62,000 nucleotides of DNA from Zygnema cylindricum (GCA_037447655.1 JBBHKE010000047.1:1-62000); one strand, 5' to 3'; positions 20,981-33,828 are shown, numbered from the stretch's first letter. Numbers and translations are program-made. Notes: generated from the sequence alone by a model not told the origin.

Positions 20981-21970
20981 TCAAAACGCACGAGCAGCTC
21001 GAGAAAACTCTCCAGAACGACCAAGATGGATCGCCCGATGTAATCTCGCGGTGGACCTTGGAAGTGGGGCATGGCGTTTGGGAGGGGACATCGAAAGATT
21101 GATGACACGATCCGTGTGCTCTTGTTGCAATGACTCCCAATCCCCCCTCAAAAATCGTTGGCAACGAGCCTTCGTCTCACGAGCCACGCTCACACCTCCT
21201 CTTGTTGGCAAAACCAAATCCCAAAGAGGAAATAAGAGGAGTAAGTGCCATGCCGAGTCGTTGGCGATATCCTTAGCCATTAAAGCTAAAGGAAATCGAA
21301 GAGCGGCTTGGATAGAATCACAAATATTTCTCGGGATACGAGTATGGAATCGAGGGCGTGGGTAGCCCAAGTGATAACACCGCAGAACGGCGAGACGATG
21401 AACATATTGCCAATCAGTAAGAGATGGTTGTTGGCGATTAGTTAGTGGAAAAGGCTGGCCCTTGTCGGGAGGCGAGATACCTTTAGGAGCAAAAGGACAG
21501 GACTTCAAATGCCTTGACAAACCGCCCCCCGCCACATATAGCCTTCCACACTGAGGACATGGCACCCTAGTTGGACCAATGCTTGATGGTGGAGGCAAAG
21601 TGGGTGGTTGAGAAATAGTGATAGAATGTAAAGGTGGAGAATGTTCTTGAAAATGGGGTGGACGGTAGGGGGCAACATTGATAGGGGGAGGCTCTTTGCC
21701 CAAAGGTGGTGATGAAGTAGGGTTTGTATAAGGTTTTGGTGGCGTGCTCTCGAGGGAATGTTCAATCCCACATGGGTTTGTGCAAGGGTTGGGAGTGGTG
21801 GAGGGAACTGTGTGTGGGGGTAACTCTACAGTGGGGAGGGGGAGAGTGGTGCTCTGGGAGGTGGGCAACAAAGGGTTAAGGTTCTCATCTGAGGAAATCA
21901 AACGTGGCCGAGCGTGCTCCGAAGAAGACGGCGACAGGGAGCGTGACGCCCGCCTCTTGTGAGGGGCCAT
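20981..21970 (-). pseudogene. Non-LTR retrotransposon polyprotein, N-terminal part with zinc finger
   Basis: The first element-like methionine is at 21970 (MAPHKRRASRS), although the frame is open back to 22171. A Ser/Pro-rich region of about 140 residues follows. Next is one zinc finger of the form C-x2-C-x12-H-x3-C (near 21505-21565), which in such elements is thought to bind nucleic acid. Downstream are FPLWDLVLPTRGG and RCQRFLRGDWESL, then RAIHLGRSGEFSRAARAF just before the reverse transcriptase. After this the frame shifts near 20980; the continuation EATVEALRLLHPPTRDEL lies in another frame. The product would be the amino-terminal half of a single-ORF polyprotein. Confidence 0.8.
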
Positions 21971-22269
21971 AAGAGTGAGAGCTAGTGGATTGCGAGCGCT
22001 TGTGCTGTTTCGCGCTTGGTGGTAGTGCAAAAATTGCTTGGAAAGCTCCCCTCGGTAGATCCGAGTATGTAAAAGAAAAGGTAAAAAAAAGGCCCTTGGG
22101 CAACAAAGGAAATAAAATCGGAAAAACTTGCGGGTGATTACTTGAGAGTAAATTCTGGAGAGTGCGAGCACGCCAAAGTTTACGCCTGATACACAAATAG
22201 AAGTTCACGAAACCCTAGCAGAAAGCCAAGGCCGGAGGTTTCAAGATGTCGCCGACAAAACTTTTCTTG

Positions 22270-23400
22270 CGTTGTGCAGGAAATCTGTTGTAAGAGGCAA
22301 AGCTAATTAGTAAAAAGCGGCAGAACGAATGCCCAGGAAATTTCCACGTACAGCAAGGTTGTCGAAAATCATTTATGTAGAGTATCTGTACGCCAAATTT
22401 GGTGCCAAATACTCGAAGGGAAGGTCAAAAAACTGTACGTGAATGCATTATCGCTGTACCAACTTGATTGTGCACATTTATGAAGGAGGCGTGACAGGAT
22501 GTCCGATGACCAAGATTTTGTCGGCGAACAGATTTAGTCGTCGAACAGGGTGGTTTTTTTGATGTTAGAAGGTACACGCCATTTGCCACATGTAACTTTA
22601 CAACTTCACGTCCGTCGTGGATTGACGCTGAATTTATTAGTGGTCCAATACACGCGTCCTGTAATCGCTAACTATCCTCCCGAGGAAAGTCGGAGGAGAC
22701 TAGCTAGGTACTGGAAACAAAGGGCGTTTGCGTCGAAAATTGAAAATCGGACGGTGGTATTTTTCCCCAAGAAGTCTGGAGAATCTCAACGATTTTTTAG
22801 TAAACATCTTTTGTTAAAAAAAAAAAAAAATCAGTACGGCCTAGTACGGTAGGGTACTCTTCCAGTAAACAACCCCACTTTTCGCCTGATGGAAGGTTAC
22901 CCTAAACTGCAAATAATATCTCTTAGGAACCCATACGGCCAGTTCAGCAGATTTTTATGAAGTCTTGAAGCTCAAAATCCTTTAAACTCTCGCGAAAATC
23001 GGTCCCTACTGATTGTCTAATTCTGTATGAATATCGAGCTGCGTGAAATCCTGTACGGATCAGCTCGATACGAAATACCATTGTAGATTTGTATTTTGTA
23101 GCTAAGGAAAGAATGTTTGTATAATGTGTTCATACGTAATGTTTACCGATATTAACCGATGTTTGCTCAATTTTTATCAAATATCGGGAAACATTATACA
23201 TTATGGTGTCATTCCTTTGCTGTCGTTGTGAATACCTGGATACCCCTTATGAAGTAACAAAACTTTGAGCGGTTACCGTAGTAGGGTTGGGAAAATGCCT
23301 CCGGCAACCAAAGACGGGACAAGGTGACGAAGGTACAGTACGGCCAAGTACCGATACATCCGTCCTGGACTTGTCGATGCGAAACATTTCAACTTGATTT
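22270..23400. other. Intergenic DNA with a truncated foldback MITE (about 22545-22902)
   Basis: A right terminus TGATGGAAGGTTACCC ends at 22902, followed by TAA. The preceding text (GTACGGTAGGGTACTCTTCC, AACAACCCCACTTTTCGCC) is typical of the foldback families. Its left end was not found. The remainder to 23400 shows nothing recognisable. Confidence 0.55.
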
Positions 23401-23639
23401 TCATTTATGTGTTCTATTTTCATTTTTCAAACAACAACCTAAAGCCTGTTATAGACTTTTACGCCTTCTAGTTTTCTAGTTTTTTTCGAATTGTGAGTAA
23501 TTTCTCACTTTTTGCTAGTTGTCTGTATATCATCCGCCTTCTTTTAAATTTACTTTCTTTGACCGAAATCTGCTTACCTGCCTACCATCAGTCTTTTATT
23601 CTTCTGTTTTTTTTTTTATTGTTTGATCCACGAACACAC

Positions 23640-23799
23640 TTTTCATTCTCTCTCACTCTCTCACATTTTCTTCTCTTTTTTTTTCATTTTTTTCTTTTTT
23701 GAAAGCTTTCTGTGTGCTTTCCTCCCACACCAACAACTATATTTTTTTACTTTCGTTTACTCTCTATTTTTTGGATAAACTTTTTTTCTTCACGTTTCT
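23640..23799 (+). promoter_or_regulatory. Pyrimidine-rich probable 5' leader of RPN8
   Basis: A CT-rich stretch (TCTCTCACTCTCTCAC, TTTCTTTTTT) runs up to the RPN8 start codon, as is common in plant housekeeping 5' leaders. No transcription start or TATA box can be fixed from sequence alone. Confidence 0.35.
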
Positions 23800-26700
23800 A
23801 TGGCTTCCTCTTCACCTCCTATAGAGAAAGTAGTTGTCCATCCATTGGTGCTCCTTAGCATTGTGGATCACTACACACGTGTAGCAAAAGATACTCGCAA
23901 ACGAGTGGTTGGAGTGCTTCTTGGAGAAACATCTCGTTCTCGGGTTGATATTACGAATAGTTATGCTGGTAAGAAAGAAGAAAAACAGAAAAAAGATAAA
24001 CAATAGGAATTTATGCTTTCGTCATATGGTTTTTTTTTTTTTAATTTGATTGATAATTCACTACCATTGCAAACAATTTTCTGGCGGTAAACATTTGTGG
24101 TCCACTATTACATGCTGGTATAACTAAAAATGAGAAGGGTGTAGCTTTTTTAAGCATCAAAAAAATGTCACCGCGCGACTAAATAAAAAATTGGGTACGA
24201 TTATTTTTCAATCAGTATTTGTTTGAATAATTTGTTCAAAGATTCATTAGGGTTTTGAGAAATACTTGTTTGGCGCTGTTAATGGATATCTTGGTGAGAT
24301 TTTTGTAGAAATAGGTTTCCTTATAAAATTGTTTGCAAGAGAGAGAAAAATTGTTTTCATGTTCGGTGAAGTCATTGCTCATTTTGATTCTCATGATACT
24401 TCTAGTATTATTAACTATGATAAGTTTCGCTTTTTCCAGTTTAATTGAGTATTGCAATTACTTATGTCAAGTTTGATGTTAAAAAGTCAGTGACTGGAGA
24501 AATGGAAGCTGTATCTGTATAATCATTAGGACGAATGGTTTTTAAAGACATGAATTTGCTTGTTTCTATGTCTAAGGTTCAAGTTTGAATCCAGGAAGAT
24601 AAAATTCTTGGCAAATTACAGCAAGGATATTTTGTAACCTTTTTTGGATTTTTTAGCAGCATGTATTTCCAAGCGTGTTCTGTTTCTTATTGACTAAACT
24701 TTATCCTTAAATAAGCTCGTGTATAGATGGAACGAATGACTGTTTGTCCTGTTAATTTATCATTCTTTTTCTCATGTTCGATCATTAAACCTGCCACTCC
24801 TACAATTGCACAATTACATGGTTTTTGAATTTTCAGTTACAGTCCATGTATGATTTTTGAACTGTACAACTCTATTTTGCTATGTCTGCAAAGGGTCTTG
24901 TGTGGACTTTGAACTTCAAAAACATCTAGTACTTTTAATACACTAATAGTGTTGAACTATGTAATTTTACCACAGTGCCTTTTGAGGAAGATGACAAGGA
25001 TCCAACAATTTGGTTTTTGGATCATAACTACCATGAAGCCATGTATGCGATGTTCAAAAAAATCAACGGTAATTTTCGGTTTCTCTGTCAATAACCTTGT
25101 TTTTTTTTTTCTTTTTGTTGGTTCAAAGTGTGTTTGATTGTTGTGATCTTCTTGTACACAGGAAACTTTTTATTTCATATCGTATAAGTGATGAAAGTGC
25201 AGATCTCCTAAATTTGTTATGCGTCTTCTCTTCACATTTTGTTTCTTTTATATTCGAGCCTTTTTGTTATTTTCTGAGAGTTTCTTTTATTTTTGATTAA
25301 AAAGTTTCTTCGATTAAGGAGTTTATTGATAAAGTGGTAGCACATTTCCAGGAGAAACTAAAATAGACCACCAGAAACTGCAGTAAGGAATGCAGGACAT
25401 TCACTCACATGAAGCTTATAGAAAGTTTTTCACTCCTGTCCACTTAGAAGTGTTTGCTTTATTGGTGAGATGTGTGCCTGTTTTCTGAGAGTACAGTTTT
25501 TTTCCACCTTGTGAAGGTTTGAACCTGGAGTTAAAGCTTAGCATAAATAGGTTGTCAATGTTAAGAAGAACCTGAGAATTTTTTCTGGTTGTTATGGTGT
25601 TTTTGCAGCCAAGGAGCATGTAGTTGGCTGGTACAGCACTGGACCAAAACTAAGGGAGAGCGACCTTGACATCCAGGAGCTCTTTTTTGAGTGAGTTCAC
25701 CAGTCAAGGGATTAACAAGGATATTTTTAACAGTTTTCAAGCTCATTGCTAACAGAAAAAGCTTGAAACACCCTGGTTTTGCTTGTTGTTACAAATTGTC
25801 CGGTTTGCAAAGGCTCTTCAGATTTATGATATACTGTATCGTCAACGGTGGGAATAAGTCTATTGAGACACTTGTCACACATGGCCTGTTCAACAAATCT
25901 GGGGGAGAATCATGGAAACTAGGATGCAAGTGCTAGATTTTTTATTTTTTTTCATACCAATTGCTCTAGCTTTGTTGTTGATTTTTGAGAAGGTTTTAGA
26001 GAGTTAAAGCTTAGCATAAATAGTGTGTTAAGAAGAACAGAAAGGTGAGGTTGACAGACAAGAAGTTCTTGGCAGAGGCAGTGAAGCAGGTCTGAGGAGA
26101 CTATGGATTGGTCAAGGGTCTAAGGCAAATTCTGTATTGAAATCAATTTTAAATGGGGGATATGGCATGGTAGCTATGCGACAAATCCCGTTCTGGTTAT
26201 CATTGATGTGCAACCCAAGGAATTGGGCATTCCTACAAAGGCTTATTGTACTGTGGAGGAGGTCAAGGAGGTAATGTTTTTACAGTTAATGACCCTTATT
26301 CTCTATTTGTTTCGAGGTTCCTAGCCAGTGATAGTCCTCAGATTGCAGCTTCTGGACTTTAGGACAGTCAAAACGCAACCTCTCGCACTCGGCGACTGCT
26401 CTTTTTTTGTACAACTGTTGCTGGCTTTCTGTTGTGTTTGATAACAGTAAATGCCTTTGAATGTGTTTATAAGAATGTTGAGAATGAGCTGGAAGTTAAC
26501 TTCTGTTTTGAAGGTTGCATTTTTCTGCAGGATGGGACTCAAAAGAGCCAAAAAGCGTTTATTCATATTCAATCAGAGATAGGAGCATATGAGGCGGAAG
26601 AAATTGGTATGTCAATCCGTCTGGCCAAACTAGTAGATTCTTAACCTGTGAACGAGTCAAAATGAAAGGAAGGGGGCCTTGTGGTATTATAATTTCAGTT

Positions 26701-29256
26701 TTCTTGTTATTGTGAACTTCCAACAGCGTCAGCTTTTTATTATTGCGCCGTTATAAAAAGCGCCAGCCAGTACTAAGCTAATTTAGTACTGGAAATCTAA
26801 TTGGAGATAGCTTCAGATCTATGATTAGCAGTTTACATGCTATTCAGTAACATGCGTTACTATGTTAACTGCATAGCAGGAACATGCAGCAGTTACTGTT
26901 ATGTAACTGCATAACAGTAACTGCTCTGTAGTCACTGTCAACTAACTATGTTTGTTACGAAGTTACTGACTAACTAACTTTGTTTATGAATTCTGTTTGT
27001 TTGAGCCTGCTGGAGCCTTCTTTTGAATAGCTTTTTTTCATTATTACGGGGTACAATGATGTGGTGGCCATGAAGCCTATGAAACTCAAGGTGAAATATA
27101 GGGTTATTGCATGTTTAGCATATAGATATTGTTCGTCGGGCATAATTTTTTTGTGCTATTAATGTCACCTTTGAGTTTGCCAGGTGTTGAACATTTGTTA
27201 AGGGATGTCAAGGACTCAACTGTCAGCACCTTGGCCACCGAGGTAAGTCTTTAAATCACATTCACATGTTGTTACATATTATTCCCTGAAGATTAAGGAT
27301 GGATAGCATCGTTTCAGTAAAGCTAGCGCAGCTCTGTTCCTCTTGTTTTGATTTTGAGCATGAATTTCTTTTTATCATATTCTGTCTAAGGTCACCGCAA
27401 TCATTAGCCTGTTATTATTTGCAGGTGAGTGCGAAGATGAATGCATTGAAGGGACTGGAGTCGAGATTACGGCAAATTCGAGCATACATGGACCTCGTTG
27501 TGGAGGGTCGTTTACCTGTGAAGCACGAGATAATCTATCAATTACAGGTAGGTTTGTATTAAATTGTACAAGGTCTTTTAAGTGTGGGAATTGCAGTACA
27601 ATAGACACCTATTGTGAGGTGTTGAGGAAGAATTTTTTGCCACCATATGCTTTTGCAATCAAGGGACTTCTGATGTCCATTTTTTGTGCTCTCACGCTTT
27701 AGTGGAGTCCCGTTGTTTCTGAACAAATCTCAAGATCACTATTGTGATTAGTTAGACGGTTTTCTAATTGTCCCATGTATGGTTCTGTCAGTCATTGATG
27801 TAATGATTAACTTGCGCTCTTCTGGATAAAGTAGGGAAAAAGAAGGGGAGGGCTATCAAGAACTCCTGAAATATAAACCTGCTAATGCTCGGTTTTTTTA
27901 AATTCACAATACTTCGGCTGATGGAAGTCGTTATTGTTTTGAACGTGTCTGTTTGTGCAGGATGTATTCAATCTCCTCCCTAATTTGAATGTCAACGACT
28001 TGGTAAAATCTTTTGCAGGTACGTCTTTTCCTGTTCTTAGTTACACAGCGTATCCTGGTCACTGTAACTATGTTTGAAACACGACTTCCCAGTGGGAACA
28101 TGCAATACTTTGAGTGAAACAGTCGTTCTGTTTCTGATTGTGTGTCAATTGTGTTCAAGGGTTTCTACAAAAGCGAAACGATACAGGTTAAGGTTAACTT
28201 TATGTCAGAGCTGTTTTGGCAGTGAAAACCAATGACATGATGTTGGTCATTTACCTCGCCTCAGTCATCCGAAGCATCATCGCCCTACATACACTGATAA
28301 ACAATAAGGTACACCCATCCTTTTCATTGGCTGTAAATGTTTTCAGCCTCTATTATTTGGCCAGATATGTTGTTTTAATAAATTTTAACATAGGCAAAAG
28401 TCACATAAACACATGCTACACCGTTGACTGTAATTGGATATTAGTGCGGATGGGACTTCCGTAAGGTCCATGCGTGTTCACTAATGCAAGCAAAGAGCCT
28501 GTATAGACGCTGGTACACCGCCCATTGCTAGTAGAGTTTATCACTTTAATTCCAAGTAGTGTTTTTTTGACCCAAAAACACAAATTAGTGTTAATGAAGC
28601 GATTTAAGAAAGCGGCCCAAATTAATCTTATGCTGCAAAGCATAATGAAGTGTAGTTAATTCTAAAACAGTGTGAACAGTAAAATAATCCAACAACTCTA
28701 GTAGTGATGTGCCATGTAGTCTACATGTTGGTTGTACATGTGCTGTGGGCCACACTATTTTATGTGTGGCACAAAAACGTTAGCACCGGTATATAGTGTG
28801 GTTTGGTGAGAGTTGTACTTTTTCCGCGAGAAGAAACCAGAAGGCTGAATTGCTGCGATTATCATCGTGACACTTTATCGTCTACAAGAAAGAGAGCTGA
28901 ATTTTTAAACAAATTGTCAACCAGACTTGACATTAGGAAACAGAAATATAGGAGAGAATACTTCCATTTTAAAAGCATAAAACTATTTACTAAACAATTA
29001 CGACTACACAAACAAATTCAAAAATAATGGCTCTGATTTTACAGAATGTTGGACAATCATACAAAATTCGACCGTTCTCTTGTGTGCCAATCACTCCTTT
29101 TCTCCTACGCTATTCTATCTATACGCCTTTTTTCATGTTCTGTCTATACCTTTCCTTACGCCTTATATACTAATACTTCCGTCTTATCCGCAGGTTTTGA
29201 ACAAAGAACAAGAACGACTTGTCGATGCAGTTCCATCTTTGTCTACTAAAGCGTGA
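23800..29256 (+). CDS. RPN8: 26S proteasome regulatory subunit RPN8 (PSMD7), 10 exons
   Basis: Exons: 23800-23968, 24976-25068, 25609-25690, 26174-26270, 26531-26606, 27184-27242, 27425-27547, 27961-28018, 28223-28308 and 29194-29256. All introns are GT-AG, phases join exactly, and the total is 906 nt, or 301 aa plus stop. The start gives [20 protein letters not shown], a few residues shorter than the Arabidopsis protein. An MPN domain spans about residues 9-145 ([45 protein letters not shown]). The JAMM metal-binding HxH of RPN11 is replaced by YST at 96-98, as expected for RPN8, which lacks catalysis and pairs with RPN11 in the lid. The C-terminal helical part has [14 protein letters not shown] and [18 protein letters not shown]. 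The acceptor of exon 4 (GGCATGGTAG) lacks a good pyrimidine tract. The family assignment is secure. The similarity is closest to land-plant RPN8. Confidence 0.97.
26889..26924. repeat. Perfect 15-bp hairpin in RPN8 intron 5
   Basis: GCAGTTACTGTTATG, a 6-nt loop, then CATAACAGTAACTGC. It is surrounded by further GTTACT/AGTAAC repeats (26835-26960), so it is probably a decayed small inverted-repeat element. Confidence 0.85.
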
Positions 29257-31146
29257 TAAACTCGAAGACGAGAACAACCCAACATAAGGACTTGTTTATA
29301 AGCACATTCCCATCGCAAGTACTTAGTAATAGACGAAAAAATGGTGGTAGGTAGTACCTATCTCCTAGTCAATCGTTCGAGTGGTGATGTACTAGAGTGG
29401 TTACTGAGACTGAGCATTTGTTGTACATGATGTGTTTATAACAAGGTTGGTGATGTGTTGTTAACAAGGGCTGGCTCACATACTTGGCACCACATTGTTT
29501 GCACTCGTTTCTGCGATTTTTTCCCATGGAACAATATGTCGAGATCCTAGAGTATGTGGCATCTGCGAAACAATTTTTGTGGCTTTTTTAAGTCTTGAAG
29601 TTGGTGTCGAGCTATTAAAAAGTTTGGCCGGCTTCGAGCCTTTTTCTGCGATTGTTACATCTGACCCGGTTTAATTGTTTTTAGGGCTTTTTTAGGGTTA
29701 CGTTTTGGCTGGATTTTCTATTGGCTATCATATCTTTTGGTTGACCCTTTAGCCAAACTGAGACTATTTCGTCTCATTTGTTATGTCTAATGTGGCTCGT
29801 TTGAGTGTGTGTGTGTGTTTTTTATATATGTATGTACTTTTGTATTAATGATTTAATAACTTCCTCGTTTTACAGTTTCTTGGAGTTTTTTGCTCCTTCG
29901 TTTTTTGACAAAGCTTTTTCCTAGCCCGGTTGTATACAACACTGTTTACAACACACAATAATTAAGCATAAGAGCATTGTAACATCCTATTTCTTCAATA
30001 GTGCTTCAATATTTCATATTGATTAAAACTTAAGGGTGGTGGAGTTACATGAAGTTGACTAGTGTATGCTACCTTGACTGCAAAACGGGGTAGAAGGAAA
30101 GTTGAAAGATCTACTTAAAAGACTTAGGTTTTTACAGCAAAGATTGCATGAAATAATTTTTGTTTCAAGGCGAAGGCCTTTTTTTTTAGGTTTTCGAGGC
30201 GGTTTTTCACAAGCTTCTTGAGTCGCACTTGCCAGTTTTTTTCCCAATTTTCCTAACCGATGGCATTTCTATATTTTTACGATTGTACACTTCACAGAAC
30301 AGTGCATAATTGTTTCCTGCACCCGAATCAGCTTTTAGAAAATATTTGCAGATACAAGCGCTTTACAATCTTGTTCATCTTGTTTTCCTTGGGAATGTTT
30401 GCAACAATATTTACTGTCAATGAATTCTGCATGTGTATCCTTAGATCGTTTTGTAGGCGTTTTTGACAAAATTAAAGAAACAAACGAAGAAAGATGGATG
30501 ATATATTATTTTCCAACCAACCAGAAACGGCCCGAATTAAATCTGCCTGAATTTACGCAAATTCGCGCGCTCATAGAAAGCAAGCGTGTTTTCGAGGCTA
30601 AAATTTGATTCTGCCGAGTTCCTCCAACTCTTTGACTTTTAAGAGTTTTTCTATTGAAAATAGACGAAAACGTCTGCCGGCCAGTTTGCGACTGCCTGCC
30701 GCCGGTTTGCGGCCTGTTTCTGCCGGTTGTTGATTGTACTATACGTTAGGGGGATTGGTGTGCAAAGCAATTTTCTTGATGTGCGTGGCAATTCTCAAGT
30801 TATGTGTACGACAGCGAGACAGATTTCAATATGTCGCAGTGGATTACAAATTTACAACCCTTGTTCTTCTCAGTGTACTGAAAATGGTACTGAAATCATA
30901 GTTTAAATGTGCGAAATAGTCAATACTGATGCCTATACACTATGCATACAATATGTTTTTGTTAGTACAGTATGCATGGAAACCATATCGTATGGCTTTA
31001 CAGAAATCAAAGTTAAAAATTAGGGCTGAATTGCGCGTCAATAAGATAGAATAAAATATGCCAGGATAAATTAAAAAGCACGATGGTAAACCATCTGAGT
31101 CCGGGGATACAAAAGGGGTGGCATGGCCAAAACTGAAAAACTACAA
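29257..31146. other. Gene-poor region downstream of RPN8; one weak exon candidate
   Basis: Mostly AT-rich and without repeat ends I can support. The one coding-like piece is about 30451-30608, plus strand. It follows TTTTGTAG and reads VFDKIKETNEERWMIYYF then RPELNLPEFTQIRAL, ending at TGA. It has normal composition but matches no family I know, and no partner exon was found. The poly-G/C-poor remainder contains TG repeats near 29806 and nothing else. Confidence 0.3.
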
Positions 31147-31212
31147 TAAGGGTGAAGTTCCATCATACGTTTCTGTAATTGTACGGCAAACTCTACAGAC
31201 CGGGTCGATTGA

Positions 31213-31905
31213 GGGTGGACTTCCATTAGCGAAAAAGTGAGGTTTTTTACTGAAGGCCGTACCGTTTCGTACAGGTTCGTACAGAATCTTATTTTTTTCA
31301 ACGAAAACAACATTACAGAAAATTGTCCAAGGTTGTAGGCGTAAATTAGGACCGTCCGATTTTTATTACACTTTTTATCCGTGACGCCACGTCATCAACC
31401 TACAGTTTTCTAAGACCGTGCACAGTGAGGACAATTCTCGAATACAGAACGTGTAAAATAGGCCGCGTGGAAAAGGTATATAGAATCCACGATGAGCGCG
31501 CGCGTATGTGCGTACACGTCGCAAGGGCCATGTGCCTTCCGCCAGGGTGGCTGCGAATCCGCCGAAATTATTCCGTCACGCTCCCCACCATCAAAGTTTG
31601 CCGCCGCCTTTTTGTCGTTGCGTTTTGAAATTTTGGGTAGTACATTTAATGCCCTCTGTACGAGTCATTAATTACCTCCGCTGGTACAGATATTATCTCT
31701 GGTACAGATATTACTTCCACTCGTACAGATATTGCGTTCTGACATTGTATTCGAAGATTCTTTCTAGATTTTAAGCATCGAATATTAACCTACGTGTTAC
31801 CAACCAGAATGAGCCACGCAGGTTTACAGACGCGACCTAATGGAAGGCACGCCCTTCAGTAAAATTTTCCGTACAATTACTGGGACGTCTAATGGAAGTC
31901 CACTC
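31213..31905. mobile_element. Foldback MITE nested in 31150-32554, TGA target duplication
   Basis: The left end is GGGTGGACTTCCATTAG and the right end, read inverted, GAGTGGACTTCCATTAG. TGA repeats at 31210-31212 and 31906-31908. The related element at 9573 has the uninterrupted sequence (CAATTGAGTCG near 9630). The 693-bp body carries no hairpin of the two named classes and no transposase. Confidence 0.82.
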
Positions 31906-32328
31906 TGAGTCGAAGTTCCATCATGTAGAGTCTGTAAGCCACGTGTTCTAAATTGACTGGCACCACGCAAGCTACGATCCGATATTGAATATCTTTCAGA
32001 TTTTTAGAACCGACAAACTTAACTTCAAATCTTGACTTGCGTACCATGTACCTGCGTACGAAGGAATAATACGACAAAAAAATTATACTTTTTGCAGACG
32101 CCAGTCTGTACGCCAGCTCATTTTTTAGGGTTTCAGTTTTCGAACATAACGAAAGTCCTTTGAGAGAAATAGCGTGACGAGGGAATGTTACAAAATTTCG
32201 TTTTTATTTTCGGTTGTATTTTGAAAACCGCGTGTCATGTGCAAATCTGAAGATTTTTCGTTGGTTATCCATCATGACACGTAGCTCAATCGTCCAGCGT
32301 GTCACGATTTTTTTTTTCTGTGTATGCC

Positions 32329-32352
32329 AACCCACCTCGTCGAGGTGGGTTG
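32329..32352. repeat. Internal hairpin, CCCACCTC/GAGGTGGG class
   Basis: AACCCACCTC, a GTC loop and GAGGTGGGTT pair perfectly. Confidence 0.9.
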
Positions 32353-32557
32353 AGTCTAACAGAGAAAATTGAAGCGAACTCATCGCAGATGAACATCCGA
32401 CGGCCAGTATTACCTCCAAGACCTCCGGAGAGTATCGGAAAGATTCTCTGTAATGTTGGTTTTCGTATAAAAACAAAATAGGCGGTACGATTTGGTACGG
32501 AGAGTCGCGGATTTCTGTTAGAAACGCCACTTTTCGCTTGATGGAACTTCACCCTAA

Positions 32558-33090
32558 GATAGGGGATTGAATGGGGCATCGAAATGGCCGGGAATTTTTG
32601 AAAAAAAAAATAGAAGGGGTTAAATGGGGTTCAAAGCTAACTTAAATCGGGCCTGTCGGATCTGAACAAACCGCCGAAATTTGGATGGACCTAAATAAAA
32701 AGATCCCTAGGGTTCATGGCGATTTTACCCTAATCGCCTGAAAGGGCGACGTGGAGGGTTTCAGAGACGGCCGTTCAATCGGACGCATTCGATAATCCCC
32801 TGGAAGCTCAAATAGACGGCTTAAAATCATAGTACCGAATCGACGGCCCCAAATCGCCTTTTTGAAAAAGACAAATCGGAAAGTGGAAAAGCTTCGGTAT
32901 GTAATGGTGTCGGTTGATTATTCATTGTCGGCGATTCTTTCTTCGATCCACGTATGAGTTTTGGAAATTCTGTTTTAGGGTCCAGCCGTACCATTTGGAT
33001 CGCGACATAATCGATACTAGGCGTCATATTTTGCGCCAATGCTTTTGGCGCTGATATAGTTTTTTTCACACGTGGCAACGATCTGTCGGG
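32558..33090. other. Intergenic stretch, nothing recognised
   Basis: Unique-looking sequence of near-balanced composition. A short minus-strand frame at 32827-33078 has no recognisable domain and is not called. Confidence 0.4.
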
Positions 33091-33745
33091 TTAAAACATA
33101 GTTCAAAAGTAGGTGAAAGTAGGCCCATACAGTATGCCTATTGTATGCAAAACATACAATATGCCCTTAAGACCCATATTGTATTGGTCGAAAAATGAAA
33201 AAAAAGGTTAGGAGGGTTGAGTTGCACATCGATCGATAGAGAATTAAACGGCATGTCTAAATTTTGAAAAAAAATCGGACAAAAAATATTTTTTCTGTGA
33301 ATTTTGAGGTGTTTTTTATTTCAACCGTCAGATTTCTTTGATCGGACGGTCGCTGATCAAAGTAGCGATCTTAAGAAGATCACATGAAGCCCATAACACA
33401 ACTTACGATAGGACTATTTGTCATATTAGCGTCTGCAATTTTGAAGGCCACACTAAATAAAGCCTCAAATTGACCAACCAGGTTGCCCGTCCGCGTTTTT
33501 TTTTTTTTTTCCGAGTTTTTTTTCCGGCGGAATGTCATCCTACGCCGCGTCAGTTCGCTCAAATATTTCGTCAGGTGGCGTGCGCTGTACTATGATCATA
33601 CGTCATATTCGTACGATCGTACAAGAGTGTCCGCAACTCACACCCATACAATATGCCTACTCTACGCGAGTTTAGTGCCAAGTTTTGTGCGCCTACCAAA
33701 GGCCTACCATAAAAACGCCTATTTTTGAACTATGGTTTAAAATTA
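33091..33745. mobile_element. Inverted-repeat MITE with CATAGTTCAAAA ends
   Basis: Near the left end is AAACATAGTTCAAAAGTAGG and near the right end CCTATTTTTGAACTATGGTTT: inverted copies about 650 bp apart. Subterminal CATACAATATGCC motifs occur near both ends (33160-33175 and 33644-33656). The target duplication is unclear (TTAAA-like). No transposase is seen. Confidence 0.7.
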
Positions 33746-33828
33746 TGATGCATTTACAAGCACAACACGTGACTCATCAACGCGGAAGCAATTTTTGTCT
33801 CAAAGGAGACGGCGACGCTCATTTCTAA

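Larger units (their letters stand above)
16984..22260 (-). mobile_element. Non-LTR retrotransposon, minus strand, interrupted by a solo LTR
   Basis: This is one collinear element read from about 22260 down to about 16984, minus the LTR insertion at 18356-19664. In order it holds a zinc-finger N-terminal region, a reverse transcriptase, a conserved post-RT region (PSFVNQVVIDAL, LPKLSDSQVAF), the motif RVTPAAYLGSWSL (near 18270), a Cys-rich GIHLLRCSRGGERT block (near 17780) and a C-terminal tail. The order and motifs match a non-LTR reverse transcriptase type common in plant and algal genomes. The frame is broken at least near 20980, by a stop near 20750 and by many lesions 3' of 18300, so it is not autonomous. 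The exact 5' end is not visible, and the 3' end is estimated from similarity to 1320. Confidence 0.85.
31150..32554. mobile_element. PIF/Harbinger-like MITE (family of 9573-10278) with nested foldback
   Basis: Left end GGGTGAAGTTCCATCA, right end TTGATGGAACTTCACCC; TAA flanks at 31147-31149 and 32555-32557. Removing the nested element at 31213-31905 leaves about 709 bp. That is the same size and sequence as the unit at 9573-10278, including the CCCACCTC hairpin at 32329-32352. Confidence 0.88.
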
